This document shows, one piece after another, positions 1-8,331 of a stretch of DNA of 49,456 nucleotides. Each line of letters begins with the position of its first letter. Positions within the stretch are counted from its first letter, which is position 1. The translations under genes were made by a program, and so were the position numbers. The stretch is from DASQPR01 sp035713725 (lineage in GTDB: Bacteria; Actinomycetota; Actinomycetes; Mycobacteriales; Micromonosporaceae): positions 1 through 49,456 of the forward strand of contig DASTMZ010000049.1 of assembly GCA_035713725.1 (NCBI GenBank), in the 5' to 3' direction. Under the pieces are notes generated by a model. The model saw only the letters and a list, made by a program, of their open reading frames with translations, ran no database searches and was not told where the DNA came from.

Positions 1-908
1 GTCTGGGTGTGGAAACGGAGCATCCACGACTTCGGATCCTTCGCGCCGAACTCGTCGCGCATGATGTGCGCCCAGATCCGGCGGGCGGCGCGGAACTTCG
101 CGACCTCTTCCAGCAGCGTCGTACGGGCCACGAAGAAGAACGACAGCCGCGGTGCGAAGTCGTCGACGGAGAGGCCCGCGGCGATCGCGGCGCGTACGTA
201 TTCGGCGCCGTTGGCGAGCGTGAACGCGACCTCCTGCACCGGAGAGGCGCCGGCCTCGGCCATGTGGTAGCCGGAGATAGAGATCGTGTTCCACCGTGGG
301 ATCTCCGCCGTGCAGTACGCAAACGTGTCCGCCACGAGCCGAAGGGACGGCTTCGGCGGGAAGATGTACGTCCCGCGCGCGATGTACTCCTTCAGGATGT
401 CGTTCTGGATGGTGCCGGTGAGCTGATCGCCGCCGATGCCCGACTCCTCGGCGACGAGTTGGTAGAGCAGCAGCAGCACGCTGCCCGGCGCGTTGATCGT
501 CATGGACGTGGACACCTTGTCCAGCGGTATGTCGTGGAACAGCCGGCGCATGTCGTCGATCGAGTCGATCGCCACACCGACCTTGCCCACCTCACCGTGC
601 GCGACCGGGTCGTCGGAGTCGTAACCCATCTGGGTGGGCAGATCGAAGGCGACAGATAGGCCGGTCGTACCGTGGCTCAGCAACTGTCGGTAGCGGGCAT
701 TGGACTCGGCAGCCGTACCGAATCCGGCGTATTGCCGCATCGTCCACGGCCGCGACGTGTACATCGTCGAGTAGACGCCGCGAGTGAACGGGTAGCGGCC
801 CGGCTCGCCGGTGCGCTCGGCCAGGTCCGCCGGCAGGTCGATGGCGTCGTAGGTCGGCTTGATGCCAAAGCCCGACTCGCTGACCCGACCGTTCGACTCC
901 GTTGTCAT
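1..908 (-). CDS. Methylmalonyl-CoA mutase-type acyl-CoA mutase, large subunit (3' part cut off by the window)
   Basis: The reverse strand reads from an ATG at 908 as a B12-dependent acyl-CoA mutase; about 302 residues are visible and the rest lies outside. Family landmarks include YPFTRGVYSTMYTSRPWTMR near the N-terminus, GLSVAFDLPTQMGYDSD, GTIQNDILKEYIARGTYI, and ISISGYHMAEAGA followed by FAPRLSFFF. The Tyr in the TMY motif corresponds to the substrate-gating Tyr of methylmalonyl-CoA mutase; 2-hydroxyisobutyryl-CoA mutases differ there, which favours a linear acyl-CoA substrate. The enzyme would interconvert (R)-methylmalonyl-CoA and succinyl-CoA in the cytoplasm. Whether the cobalamin domain is fused or separate cannot be seen. 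There is no clear ribosome binding site, and a TACCAT hexamer lies 8 bases before the ATG, so the message may be leaderless. The gene is divergent from the kinase at 1159. Confidence 0.93.
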   Translation of the reverse strand, partial: MTTESNGRVSESGFGIKPTYDAIDLPADLAERTGEPGRYPFTRGVYSTMYTSRPWTMRQYAGFGTAAESNARYRQLLSHGTTGLSVAFDLPTQMGYDSDDPVAHGEVGKVGVAIDSIDDMRRLFHDIPLDKVSTSMTINAPGSVLLLLYQLVAEESGIGGDQLTGTIQNDILKEYIARGTYIFPPKPSLRLVADTFAYCTAEIPRWNTISISGYHMAEAGASPVQEVAFTLANGAEYVRAAIAAGLSVDDFAPRLSFFFVARTTLLEEVAKFRAARRIWAHIMRDEFGAKDPKSWMLRFHTQ

Positions 909-1158
909 ACCCGCCGATGGTAGAGCCCGCGCCGGGCGGTCAGTCGCGCGCGGCGGTGAGCGCTTGGCCACACTGCGTGCTGGTACGGCCAGCCGGACGC
1001 TCACACGTACCCGCGCAACCGATGTCCGCCGCGCCAGATATTTCGCGCAAGACCGGCAAACGGGCGAAACGCCACCGCCATGCCTTCCGCTGCACGGCGA
1101 CAGCCCGCAAAATAGACAACGCGCACCCCGGAGGCGACACCGAGACGATGGTTAGGCA
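909..1158. promoter_or_regulatory. Divergent intergenic region between the mutase and the Ser/Thr kinase
   Basis: This 250-base non-coding stretch must hold promoters for both flanking genes. On the minus strand TACCAT (917-922) is 8 bases from the mutase ATG, suiting a leaderless -10 element; a CTGACC hexamer lies 15 bases further upstream. On the plus strand I see no convincing -35/-10 pair; a GGAGG near 1129 is about 25 bases from the kinase GTG, too far to act as its ribosome binding site. No repeats or RNA gene were seen. Confidence 0.4.
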
Positions 1159-3015
1159 GTGACGACACAGACATCCACCTGGCACGAACCCCCGGTGCCG
1201 TCGAACCAGCGCGCTGTGCCGGGCACCACCATCGGCGGTCGCTACCAGTTGCGCGCCGCGATCGGTAACGGCGGCATGGGTACCGTCTGGCAGGCGGTCG
1301 ACACCGTGCTGCGCCGGGATGTCGCGGTCAAGGAAGTCCTGCTGCCGCCGGGCATGCCGCCCGCCGAGCGTACGGCGATGTACGAGCGTACGTTCCGCGA
1401 GGGTCGCGCCGCCGCCGCGCTGTCGCACCCCTCTGTCGTGCAGGTCTACGACGTGGTCACCGAGAACGGCCGGCCGTGGATCGTGATGGAACTGCTTCAG
1501 GCGCGCAGCCTGTCGGAGATGATCATTTCGGACGGTCCGCTGGCCGGCCGCGCCGTAGCGAAGATAGGTATCGCGCTGCTGGGCGCGCTGGAGGTCGCGC
1601 ACGCCGCCGGCGTCCTGCATCGCGACGTCAAGCCGGCCAACGTGCTCATCTGCGTGGACGGTAGGTGCGTGCTGACCGACTTCGGTGTCGCACGGATGCC
1701 GTCCGGCGCCAGCCTGACGCAGCCCGGCATGGTGCTCGGTTCGCCGCACTTCATCTCGCCGGAGCGCGCCATCGGCGCGTCGTTCGGTCCGCCGTCGGAC
1801 CTGTTCTCGCTCGGTGTCACGCTCTACACCGCGGCCGAGGGCCGGCCACCATTCGACCGTGGCGACCCGTTCGAAACGATGCGCGCCATCGTGGAGGAAG
1901 CGCCCGCGCCGACGCAGCGCGCGGGTGTGCTGACGCCGGTCCTAATGGGTCTGCTCGAGAAGGATCCGGAACACCGTTGGACGGTCGCTGAGGCACGCAA
2001 GGCGCTGCGCGATCTCACCAACGGTGCGCTCACGAATCGGGCCGGCGCCCAGGGTGTCGATCAACCGGCCGCGCCGACGTCCGGCACGGCGCGCGCGCCG
2101 ATGGCCGTCGCACCGCCGTCACACGCGGCGCCCGATGCACCGGCATCGCGAGTCGGTGGCGGTGCGCTCCTCGGTCCCGGTGAGTCGGTCGAAGACCGAT
2201 GGTCGACGCCGTCCGCCCAGCGGCCGGCCGGAGCCGATCCAGCGGCAGTCGATGCGGTCGGCGTGCCCTCGACCGGCTCAGGCGTTGGCGGTGTGAGGTC
2301 GGCGATCCGGGGCAACACCACCGAACAACCGATCCTGACCCGCGGCCAGCCGTTCCGAGATCATGAGCCGGGTCTGGTCACCGCCCGCCGTGCGGCCGGT
2401 CGCGCTTGGCACGGCGTTCGGTCGTGGCCGAGGGCGGTGCGATTCGGTGCGGCAGGCGCGGTCGTGGTCATCGTGGCCGCCGTGCTCTCCACCACGTTCG
2501 GGCTGATCGGTGGCGGTCGGAACCACACCGGCGCGCCGCCGAGCGCGACGTCGAGCACGGCCGCGCCGTTCCCGACGCGTTCTTTCGACAACGGCCGTGG
2601 CATCGTCGTTTCGGTTCCCGCGTCGTGGCGCGAGTCGAAACCGAAGAACGGCTCGTACGTTGACTTCCTCGACCCGACGAACAGCGGCCAGAAGATCCGG
2701 GTGAACGTCGAGGCGTCCGGCAACGACCCGAAGCAGTTCCTCGGTGTCGCCGAACGCGGTCTCGAGCGCGGCACGACGTGCAAGGACTACCAGCGCATCA
2801 GCCTGACCGACATCACGCTGGACGGCCACGCCGCGGCACAGTTGGAATACACCTGCGGCACCGGCGACACCGAACGCCATGGGCTCTGGGCGGCGGCGAC
2901 CATCGACGGCAAGGCGTACGAGTTCTACCTGACCGTGCCGGAGACCGACTTCGCGGCCAGCCGGCAGATCTACGAAGTGCTCGTGTCCTCGGTCAAGCTG
3001 ACACCGGTCGGCTGA
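1159..3015 (+). CDS. Membrane-anchored Ser/Thr protein kinase (PknB/Hanks type)
   Basis: A 618-residue eukaryotic-like kinase. The catalytic domain spans about residues 28-286: glycine loop GNGGMGTV (36-43), ATP lysine K58 in VAVKE, HRDVKPAN (154-161) with catalytic Asp156, DFG (174-176), and a GSPHFISPE activation segment. A Pro/Ala-rich linker (290-425) leads to one membrane helix (about 429-451), then an extracellular domain of about 165 residues with two cysteines (in TTCKDY and EYTCGTG). That sensor lacks recognisable PASTA repeats and its ligand is unknown. The start is GTG at 1159; the in-frame ribosome site is weak. The kinase is cytoplasmic-facing and would phosphorylate Thr residues on cell-envelope or regulatory proteins. 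The nearest candidate partner is the flippase fusion at 15462-20150, whose linker holds Thr-x-Val-Ile motifs (inference). Confidence 0.95.
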   Translation: MTTQTSTWHEPPVPSNQRAVPGTTIGGRYQLRAAIGNGGMGTVWQAVDTVLRRDVAVKEVLLPPGMPPAERTAMYERTFREGRAAAALSHPSVVQVYDVVTENGRPWIVMELLQARSLSEMIISDGPLAGRAVAKIGIALLGALEVAHAAGVLHRDVKPANVLICVDGRCVLTDFGVARMPSGASLTQPGMVLGSPHFISPERAIGASFGPPSDLFSLGVTLYTAAEGRPPFDRGDPFETMRAIVEEAPAPTQRAGVLTPVLMGLLEKDPEHRWTVAEARKALRDLTNGALTNRAGAQGVDQPAAPTSGTARAPMAVAPPSHAAPDAPASRVGGGALLGPGESVEDRWSTPSAQRPAGADPAAVDAVGVPSTGSGVGGVRSAIRGNTTEQPILTRGQPFRDHEPGLVTARRAAGRAWHGVRSWPRAVRFGAAGAVVVIVAAVLSTTFGLIGGGRNHTGAPPSATSSTAAPFPTRSFDNGRGIVVSVPASWRESKPKNGSYVDFLDPTNSGQKIRVNVEASGNDPKQFLGVAERGLERGTTCKDYQRISLTDITLDGHAAAQLEYTCGTGDTERHGLWAAATIDGKAYEFYLTVPETDFAASRQIYEVLVSSVKLTPVG

Positions 3016-3135
3016 CCCGCCTAGCGACCGAGTTCGGAACGCGGCACGCCCGCGAGGTTCGCACCGATCGGCCGGCGGTCCGGTCGCGTGCGTGCTATCA
3101 ACAAGGTTGATCGCAGTTTCCGGGGGTGGTGCCGC

Positions 3136-4812
3136 ATGCCGGCGGGTCAGCCGACGACCTCGAACGAGGACGTACGAGCGCGGGCCGACGCGTGGCTGGC
3201 CGACGATCCGGACCCGGCCACCCGCGACGAGCTGCGCACTGTGCTGGCCAGTGGACCGGCCGGCGACGCCGAACTGCGTGACCGGTTCGCCGGCACTTTG
3301 CAGTTCGGCACCGCGGGACTGCGCGGACCGTTGCGTGCCGGCCCGAACGGCATGAACCGCGCGGTGGTGCGCGCCGCGGCGGCCGGCCTCATCGGCTGGC
3401 TGACCGGACGCGACGAGGGTGGCGTGGTCATCGGGTACGACGCACGCACCGGCTCGGCGGAGTTCGCGGACGAGACGGCGCGAGTGGTCACGGGTGCGGG
3501 ACGCGAGGCACTCGTGCTGCCGCAGCCGTTGCCGACGCCGGTGTTGGCCTACGCCGTACGACACCTCGGCGCCGCGGCCGGCGTGATGGTCACCGCCAGT
3601 CATAACCCGCCGCAGGACAACGGCTACAAGGTCTACCTCGGCCCGCGCCTCGGTGGTCCGACCGGTGGCGGTGCGCAGATCGTCCCGCCGGTCGATGCCG
3701 AAATCGAGGCGGCCATCCGGGCGGTCGGGCCGCTCGCCGCCGTACCGCTCGGACCAGCCGGGCAGCGGCTCGGCGCGGACATCGCGGCCTCGTACGTCCG
3801 CGCGGCGGCGGCCATCGTGGATCCTGCTGCGCCACGGGAACTCACCGTGGCGTACACACCGTTGCACGGCGTCGGCGGCGACATCGTTCTCGCCGCGTTC
3901 GCGGCGGCTGGCTTCGCCACTCCGTCCGTGGTCGGCCTGCAGGCGCAGCCCGACCCGCGGTTTCCCACCGTCGGCTTTCCGAACCCGGAAGAGCCCGGTG
4001 CCATCGACCTCGTCGTTGCGCTGGCTCGCGAGCTGGACGCGGACATCGCGATCGCGAACGATCCGGATGCCGACCGGTGCGCGGTCGCCGTACCGACCGG
4101 AGAGGCGCGCAACGGCTGGCGCATGCTGCGCGGCGACGACGTCGGCGTGTTGCTGGCCGACCATCTCATGCGGCGCGGTCAGGCCGGCCGATACGCCACC
4201 ACGATCGTGTCTTCGTCACTGCTCGGCGCGATGTGCGCCAAGCGCGGCCATCCGTACGCGGAGACGCTCACCGGATTCAAGTGGATCATGCGAGCCGGCG
4301 AAGACGAGATTCCGCTCGGTTATGGGTACGAGGAGGCGCTCGGCTACTCGGTCGCGCCCGACCTGGTACGGGACAAGGACGGCATCACGGCCGCGCTGCG
4401 CATCGCCGAGCTCGCGGCCGGCCTAAAGACACGCTCGCGCACACTGTTGGATCGGCTCGACGAGATCGCCGCGGAATTCGGCGTCTACGCCACCGATCAG
4501 GTGTCGGTGCGCGTCGACGACCTGGGCGAGATCGATTTGCTGATGCGCCGCGTGCGCCGCAATCCGCCGGCCGTCCTGCTCGACGCACCGGTGCGCGACG
4601 TCGTCGACTTGATGCCAGAAAACGATGTGCTGACCGTGCGCACCGACGCCGCTCGGATCGTGGTGCGCCCGAGTGGCACCGAGCCGAAGCTCAAGGCGTA
4701 CCTGCAGATTGTCGAACCGGTCAGACACGGTGACGTGCCGGCGGCGCGCACGCGCGCGGCCGCTGCGCTTGCCGCGCTCCGGACCGAGACGGCCGCCATG
4801 CTCGGCGTCTGA
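3136..4812 (+). CDS. Phosphohexomutase (phosphomannomutase/phosphoglucomutase family)
   Basis: A 558-residue alpha-D-phosphohexomutase of the long actinobacterial class. It has the active-site phosphoserine loop TASHNPPQDNG (Ser about 155), the metal loop DPDADR (about 309-314), the sugar-binding GYEEALGY, and the C-terminal phosphate-binding RPSGTEPK (about 511-518). It interconverts hexose 1- and 6-phosphates, probably mannose or glucose, feeding nucleotide-sugar synthesis; action on pentose phosphates cannot be excluded because of the nucleoside-salvage setting. I chose the ATG at 3136, preceded by GGGGGTGG about 6 bases away; the upstream GTG at 3088 would add 16 residues unlike the family. 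The gene follows the kinase on the same strand and precedes the glycan locus, to which it could supply precursors. Confidence 0.93.
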   Translation: MPAGQPTTSNEDVRARADAWLADDPDPATRDELRTVLASGPAGDAELRDRFAGTLQFGTAGLRGPLRAGPNGMNRAVVRAAAAGLIGWLTGRDEGGVVIGYDARTGSAEFADETARVVTGAGREALVLPQPLPTPVLAYAVRHLGAAAGVMVTASHNPPQDNGYKVYLGPRLGGPTGGGAQIVPPVDAEIEAAIRAVGPLAAVPLGPAGQRLGADIAASYVRAAAAIVDPAAPRELTVAYTPLHGVGGDIVLAAFAAAGFATPSVVGLQAQPDPRFPTVGFPNPEEPGAIDLVVALARELDADIAIANDPDADRCAVAVPTGEARNGWRMLRGDDVGVLLADHLMRRGQAGRYATTIVSSSLLGAMCAKRGHPYAETLTGFKWIMRAGEDEIPLGYGYEEALGYSVAPDLVRDKDGITAALRIAELAAGLKTRSRTLLDRLDEIAAEFGVYATDQVSVRVDDLGEIDLLMRRVRRNPPAVLLDAPVRDVVDLMPENDVLTVRTDAARIVVRPSGTEPKLKAYLQIVEPVRHGDVPAARTRAAAALAALRTETAAMLGV

Positions 4813-4839
4813 CCGCGCAACGACGCCCAGGACGTTACG

Positions 4840-5925
4840 ATGCCTGTCATGCCGCCACCGCCACGGCGCGCGGTCGCCGCTCGTGAGCGCATTCGCACCC
4901 GACTCGCGATCCTCGTGATGCGGGAGCGGATCGGCGGTCAGGGCCGGCATATCGACCCCGAGGATCCGTCGACCCCACCACCGTCGATGGCCGACTGGTC
5001 GAAGTCGCGCCGGACTGCCGAGGAGTCGACCGGCATGCGGCTGTTCGCCGACGCCCTCCGACCGCCACACGGCGGTTCGGTCCGCGACGGTGTCATCGAC
5101 GACCTCGCGACCTACTACGACGTCGTGCCGGATCACGTCGTCGATCGGTGCCTACGCTGGGAAGACGAGAGCGTCGCGGAGTGGCGGGCATCCGCGGGCG
5201 GATCGCCGGAGGGCCTCGCCGCGTTCTACAACTCCGTCACGTCGTGGTCGTTCGACCTGCTCTGGTATGGCTATCTGCAGACCGCCGGCTTCGCATATCC
5301 GAAGCACGTCGTGGTCGCCAACCTGCTGGCGCGGCCGACCACCGGGGCCCGTCTGCTCGACTTCGGGTCCGGGGTGGGTGTGACCGCGCAGCTGTTCTCG
5401 GCGCTGGGATACGAGGTCACGCTCGCCGACGTATCGAAGCCGTTGCTGTCCTTCGCGCAGTGGCGGCTGGAACGGCGCGGCGTCGCGGCGAGCTACCAGC
5501 TGCTACCGGCCGAGCTCCCGGCGGCCAGCTTCGACCTCATCACCGCGCTGGACACGGTGGCACACGTCCCGGATGCCCGACGGACCGCCGGCGACCTCTA
5601 CCGGGCCACGCGGCCGGGCGGATACCTCGCCGCGAACTTCGACGTACGGCGCCGATCCGAACGCAACGCCTGGCATCTCTACGAGGATGACCTGCCGCTT
5701 CGCTGGGCGATCGAACGCAGCGGGTACGTGCCGATCAAGCACGTCGATGGCGACCTCTGGATCTACCAGGCGCGACCCACAACCGGCGCGCGATGGCGTC
5801 TCCGCAAGGCGAGCGCCTGGCTACGGTTGGCCAGCCCGCCGGCGCGGGCGGTACGAGCGGTGCGGCGCGCGCTTGCCAGGGCCGCGCTCGTCACGCTGTC
5901 GCGGCGGCGGGGACGGCCGGAGTGA
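4840..5925 (+). CDS. Class I SAM-dependent methyltransferase of the glycan locus
   Basis: 361 residues. The central region (about 165-310) is a Rossmann-type methyltransferase: motif I RLLDFGSGVGVT (171-182), an acidic residue after the second strand (TLADVSK), LITALDTVAHV as motif IV, and RPGGYLAANF as the post-motif region. The N-terminal 160 residues carry a Trp/Tyr-rich helical segment not assigned to a family. The C-terminus is strongly Arg/Ala-rich (RAVRAVRRALARAAL) and may contact membrane or acidic polymer. The acceptor is unknown; in this context a sugar or lipid-linked glycan is likely (inference). Starts at ATG 4840, 27 bases after the phosphohexomutase stop. Its stop lies just before the deacetylase, so the two are probably co-transcribed. 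Confidence 0.8.
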   Translation: MPVMPPPPRRAVAARERIRTRLAILVMRERIGGQGRHIDPEDPSTPPPSMADWSKSRRTAEESTGMRLFADALRPPHGGSVRDGVIDDLATYYDVVPDHVVDRCLRWEDESVAEWRASAGGSPEGLAAFYNSVTSWSFDLLWYGYLQTAGFAYPKHVVVANLLARPTTGARLLDFGSGVGVTAQLFSALGYEVTLADVSKPLLSFAQWRLERRGVAASYQLLPAELPAASFDLITALDTVAHVPDARRTAGDLYRATRPGGYLAANFDVRRRSERNAWHLYEDDLPLRWAIERSGYVPIKHVDGDLWIYQARPTTGARWRLRKASAWLRLASPPARAVRAVRRALARAALVTLSRRRGRPE

Positions 5926-5930
5926 CCGGG

Positions 5931-6740
5931 ATGCGGCGCCAGCCGATCCGAGACGCGCTATCCGGCAACCGCGTCGTGCAAGCCGCCTACCGATCCGTCC
6001 TCATGCGGCGAACCGCCGCCGAGCGTTGGTCGCTTGCCCTGCGCGGACGGTCGTCCCGTGACGCGACAGCGTGCGGACGGATCCTCGCCTACCACTCGAT
6101 CGGCACACCGGAGTGGGGCATCAACGACGTCAGTCCACGCGACTTCGAGCGGCACCTGCAGATCGCGGTCGACGATGGCTGGAGTTTCGCCACTCCGGCC
6201 GAAGTTTTGGCCACCCCGCACCAACCTCTTCTCGCGTTGACGTTCGACGACGGTGTCACGAGCGTACTGACGCACGCGCTTCCGGTGCTGCGTCATCACG
6301 GCATCCCGGCCACCGCGTTCGTCGTTACCGGCTGGGCCGACGGCGAGCACCCAGCGAGCCACGAGTACGTCCTCGATTGGCCCGGCGTACGGGCGTTGCG
6401 CGACGGCGGCGTCACGATCGCGAGCCACTCGGTGACGCACGCCGACTTCGGCCGGCTGACCGCCGCCGAGGCGCGGCGCGAGCTCGAGGTCTCGCGAGAT
6501 CGACTGCGCCAGATGCTCGACGTCGACACCGACGAGTTCGCCATCCCGTTGGGTCAGTTGCAGAACTGGACCGACGCGGCCCGTTCGGCGGCCCTCGACG
6601 CCGGCTATCGCACGGTCTACGCCCAGGCGGTCAACACCCGCCCGGCGGCCACTGTGGCACGAACGTTCATCACCCGGATCGATCGGCCCGTGGTGTTTCG
6701 GGCGGCGCTCGCCGGGGCGTACGACGACTGGGAAGAGTGA
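5931..6740 (+). CDS. Polysaccharide deacetylase (NodB/CE4 family)
   Basis: 269 residues with NodB-fold landmarks: RILAYHSIG (50-58), TFDDG (104-108) with the catalytic Asp pair, and the zinc-binding pair in SHSVTH (His166, His170). The family removes N- or O-acetyl groups from glycans such as peptidoglycan, chitin-like polymers or exopolysaccharide. No convincing signal peptide is visible; the basic N-terminus MRRQPIRDAL is followed by only weakly hydrophobic sequence, so the enzyme may act in the cytoplasm on lipid-linked intermediates. I chose ATG 5931 because GGAG sits 9 bases upstream; GTG 5922, overlapping the previous stop as GTGA, is the alternative. The longer upstream extension overlaps the methyltransferase and is rejected. 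Confidence 0.87.
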   Translation: MRRQPIRDALSGNRVVQAAYRSVLMRRTAAERWSLALRGRSSRDATACGRILAYHSIGTPEWGINDVSPRDFERHLQIAVDDGWSFATPAEVLATPHQPLLALTFDDGVTSVLTHALPVLRHHGIPATAFVVTGWADGEHPASHEYVLDWPGVRALRDGGVTIASHSVTHADFGRLTAAEARRELEVSRDRLRQMLDVDTDEFAIPLGQLQNWTDAARSAALDAGYRTVYAQAVNTRPAATVARTFITRIDRPVVFRAALAGAYDDWEE

Positions 6741-6793
6741 CTCGACCGCCACGGATGCCGTCCGCGCGTCGGAACTGACCGCGGCAGCACTGG

Positions 6794-8137
6794 TCAGCGA
6801 GAAACCACAGCCCTCCCGACCGCGATCGCCGACCGGGCCCGACGTGTGCTGATCCGGCTGTAGATATACCGCCACGGCCCCACCGCGAAGCCTCGCATCT
6901 CGGCTCGGGACAGGTCGGACGGGAAATACCCCTCCGCGGCCGCCGCGGTTCGCTCGGCGAAGAACTTTCGCCCGAACAGCCGCATCGCCTGCACCGCATT
7001 GCGTGACAGGCCAACGAGATGCCGAGGATCCTCGAGGCTCAGCGCGGTCAGCATCGCGGTGTAGCCGCAGCCGTACGAGTAGAGCTTGTGGCGCAACTCG
7101 CCGTAGTCGCGGACGTGGCTGTGATACATGACGACCTCTGGGTCGAACGTCATGCGCCCGCCGGCGAACAACATGCGGATGAAGAAATGCAATTCGACGC
7201 CGCCGAGCGACGGCGTGCCGATGCCCATCGACTCGTCGAAGCCACCGAGGTTGCGAAGCGTCTCGGTTCGAAACGACATGTTTGCGCCCATGCCGAACCG
7301 TCCGACCCGATAGATCAGGTAGTTCTCGGCCGGCACCGAAGGCCGGTCAGGATGCCAGGCGGCAATCTCAAAGCGCCCGCGCTGTCGTCCGCCGGACCGG
7401 GTCGCCGGGCCGCCTTCCAGACAGAGCACCTCGTACCGGTGAGGCACTTTGCTACCGGAGCGCTCGAAGAGCACCTGCGCCGGCGTTTCGAGTTCGTACG
7501 GCAGCAGCAGGCCGGTTACCGCGTCGGTCTCCGGGTCCAGCGCGAAGCGGCGACCGACCGCCATCAACCAGCCCTGGATGGGCACCGCATCGTCGTCGAG
7601 GAACGCGATAACCTCGCCGTGCGCCAGCGCAATGCCGCGGTTACGTGCGGCCGAGCTACCACGGAGCGGCTCGGCGACGACGCGCACTCTCGGGTCGGCC
7701 ATGAGCCTGCGCCAATGCTCGGCGCGCTGCGGGCCGTTGTCCGGACGATTGTCCGACACGATCACCTCGAACGACGGGTAGTCCTGCGCGCAGACCGCCG
7801 ACACACATCGGGCCAGCAGGTCCGCGCGTTGAAACGCGCTCGGGATGACGACCGTGATCGACGGGAGGCGGGAGTTGACCACGGCTGGCCGATCGATGCC
7901 CGGCCACGCCGCGTTGCCCAACCGAAGCGCGATCAGTTCCTTGAGCTCCGCAGCCGAAACGTCCCGGTCAAGTTCCATTTCGAAGTGCCCCACCGGACGG
8001 CCGAGATGCGCCACGACGACGAACGCGCCCTCGTACCGACCGCCTTCGAGACGGGTCGCCGAGATGTCAGGCAACGGCTCGTCGACATCGACGCGAACAA
8101 CGCGTACCGGCCCCGGTGGCGTTGGCGCATGGGACAT
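6794..8137 (-). CDS. GT2 family glycosyltransferase with N-terminal accessory module
   Basis: 447 residues. The GT2 fold spans about residues 92-330: ITVVIPSAFQRADLL at the start, AARNRGIALAHGE, FLDDDA as the DXD-type metal site, and GANMSFRTETL near the acceptor region. The first 75 residues form a separate module (VRVVRVDVDEPLPDIS, then a GRPVGHFEME strand) that also occurs in the glycosyltransferases at 20147 and 23484. The C-terminal SRAEMRGFAVGPWRYI motif is shared with the same two proteins. Start ATG 8137 has AGGAG 6 bases upstream. No membrane helix is evident. Probably transfers a sugar from an NDP-sugar to a lipid-linked glycan at the cytoplasmic membrane face; donor and acceptor unknown. 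Convergent with the deacetylase. Confidence 0.9.
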   Translation of the reverse strand: MSHAPTPPGPVRVVRVDVDEPLPDISATRLEGGRYEGAFVVVAHLGRPVGHFEMELDRDVSAAELKELIALRLGNAAWPGIDRPAVVNSRLPSITVVIPSAFQRADLLARCVSAVCAQDYPSFEVIVSDNRPDNGPQRAEHWRRLMADPRVRVVAEPLRGSSAARNRGIALAHGEVIAFLDDDAVPIQGWLMAVGRRFALDPETDAVTGLLLPYELETPAQVLFERSGSKVPHRYEVLCLEGGPATRSGGRQRGRFEIAAWHPDRPSVPAENYLIYRVGRFGMGANMSFRTETLRNLGGFDESMGIGTPSLGGVELHFFIRMLFAGGRMTFDPEVVMYHSHVRDYGELRHKLYSYGCGYTAMLTALSLEDPRHLVGLSRNAVQAMRLFGRKFFAERTAAAAEGYFPSDLSRAEMRGFAVGPWRYIYSRISTRRARSAIAVGRAVVSR

Positions 8138-8195
8138 GGGCGACTCCTGTCTGCGTCACTCGGTCGAAAGCGCGCCGGCGTGCGTCGGGCCGGGT

Positions 8196-8224
8196 ACATT
8201 ACCAGCTACCCGTATCGGCCCAAA
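8196..8224 (-). promoter_or_regulatory. Candidate promoter for the 8137 glycosyltransferase
   Basis: On the minus strand TAATGT (8196-8201) lies 17 bases downstream of a TTTGGG hexamer (8219-8224), and the leader to ATG 8137 would be about 50 bases. The -10 is good, the -35 poor. Confidence 0.3.
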
Positions 8225-8331
8225 ACTCAACGATCGGCGAGCTCACACGTTCCTACGGCGCTGAGGCCGGTTCACGGGGTGGTCAAGAGGAGTGCCCGAC
8301 GAGACGCGACTACCACCCGGGCGGAGGACCG

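Noticed and set aside
2278..4164. Long open frame on the minus strand (628 codons) across the kinase and phosphohexomutase.
   Set aside because: Antisense to two clear enzymes; Arg/Ala/Gly-rich shadow typical of high-G+C DNA, with no family features.
6775..6797. Short inverted repeat CTGACC/GGTCAG between convergent genes as terminator.
   Set aside because: Only 6-base arms, overlaps the stop codon of the GT2 gene, no T-run; too weak to claim.
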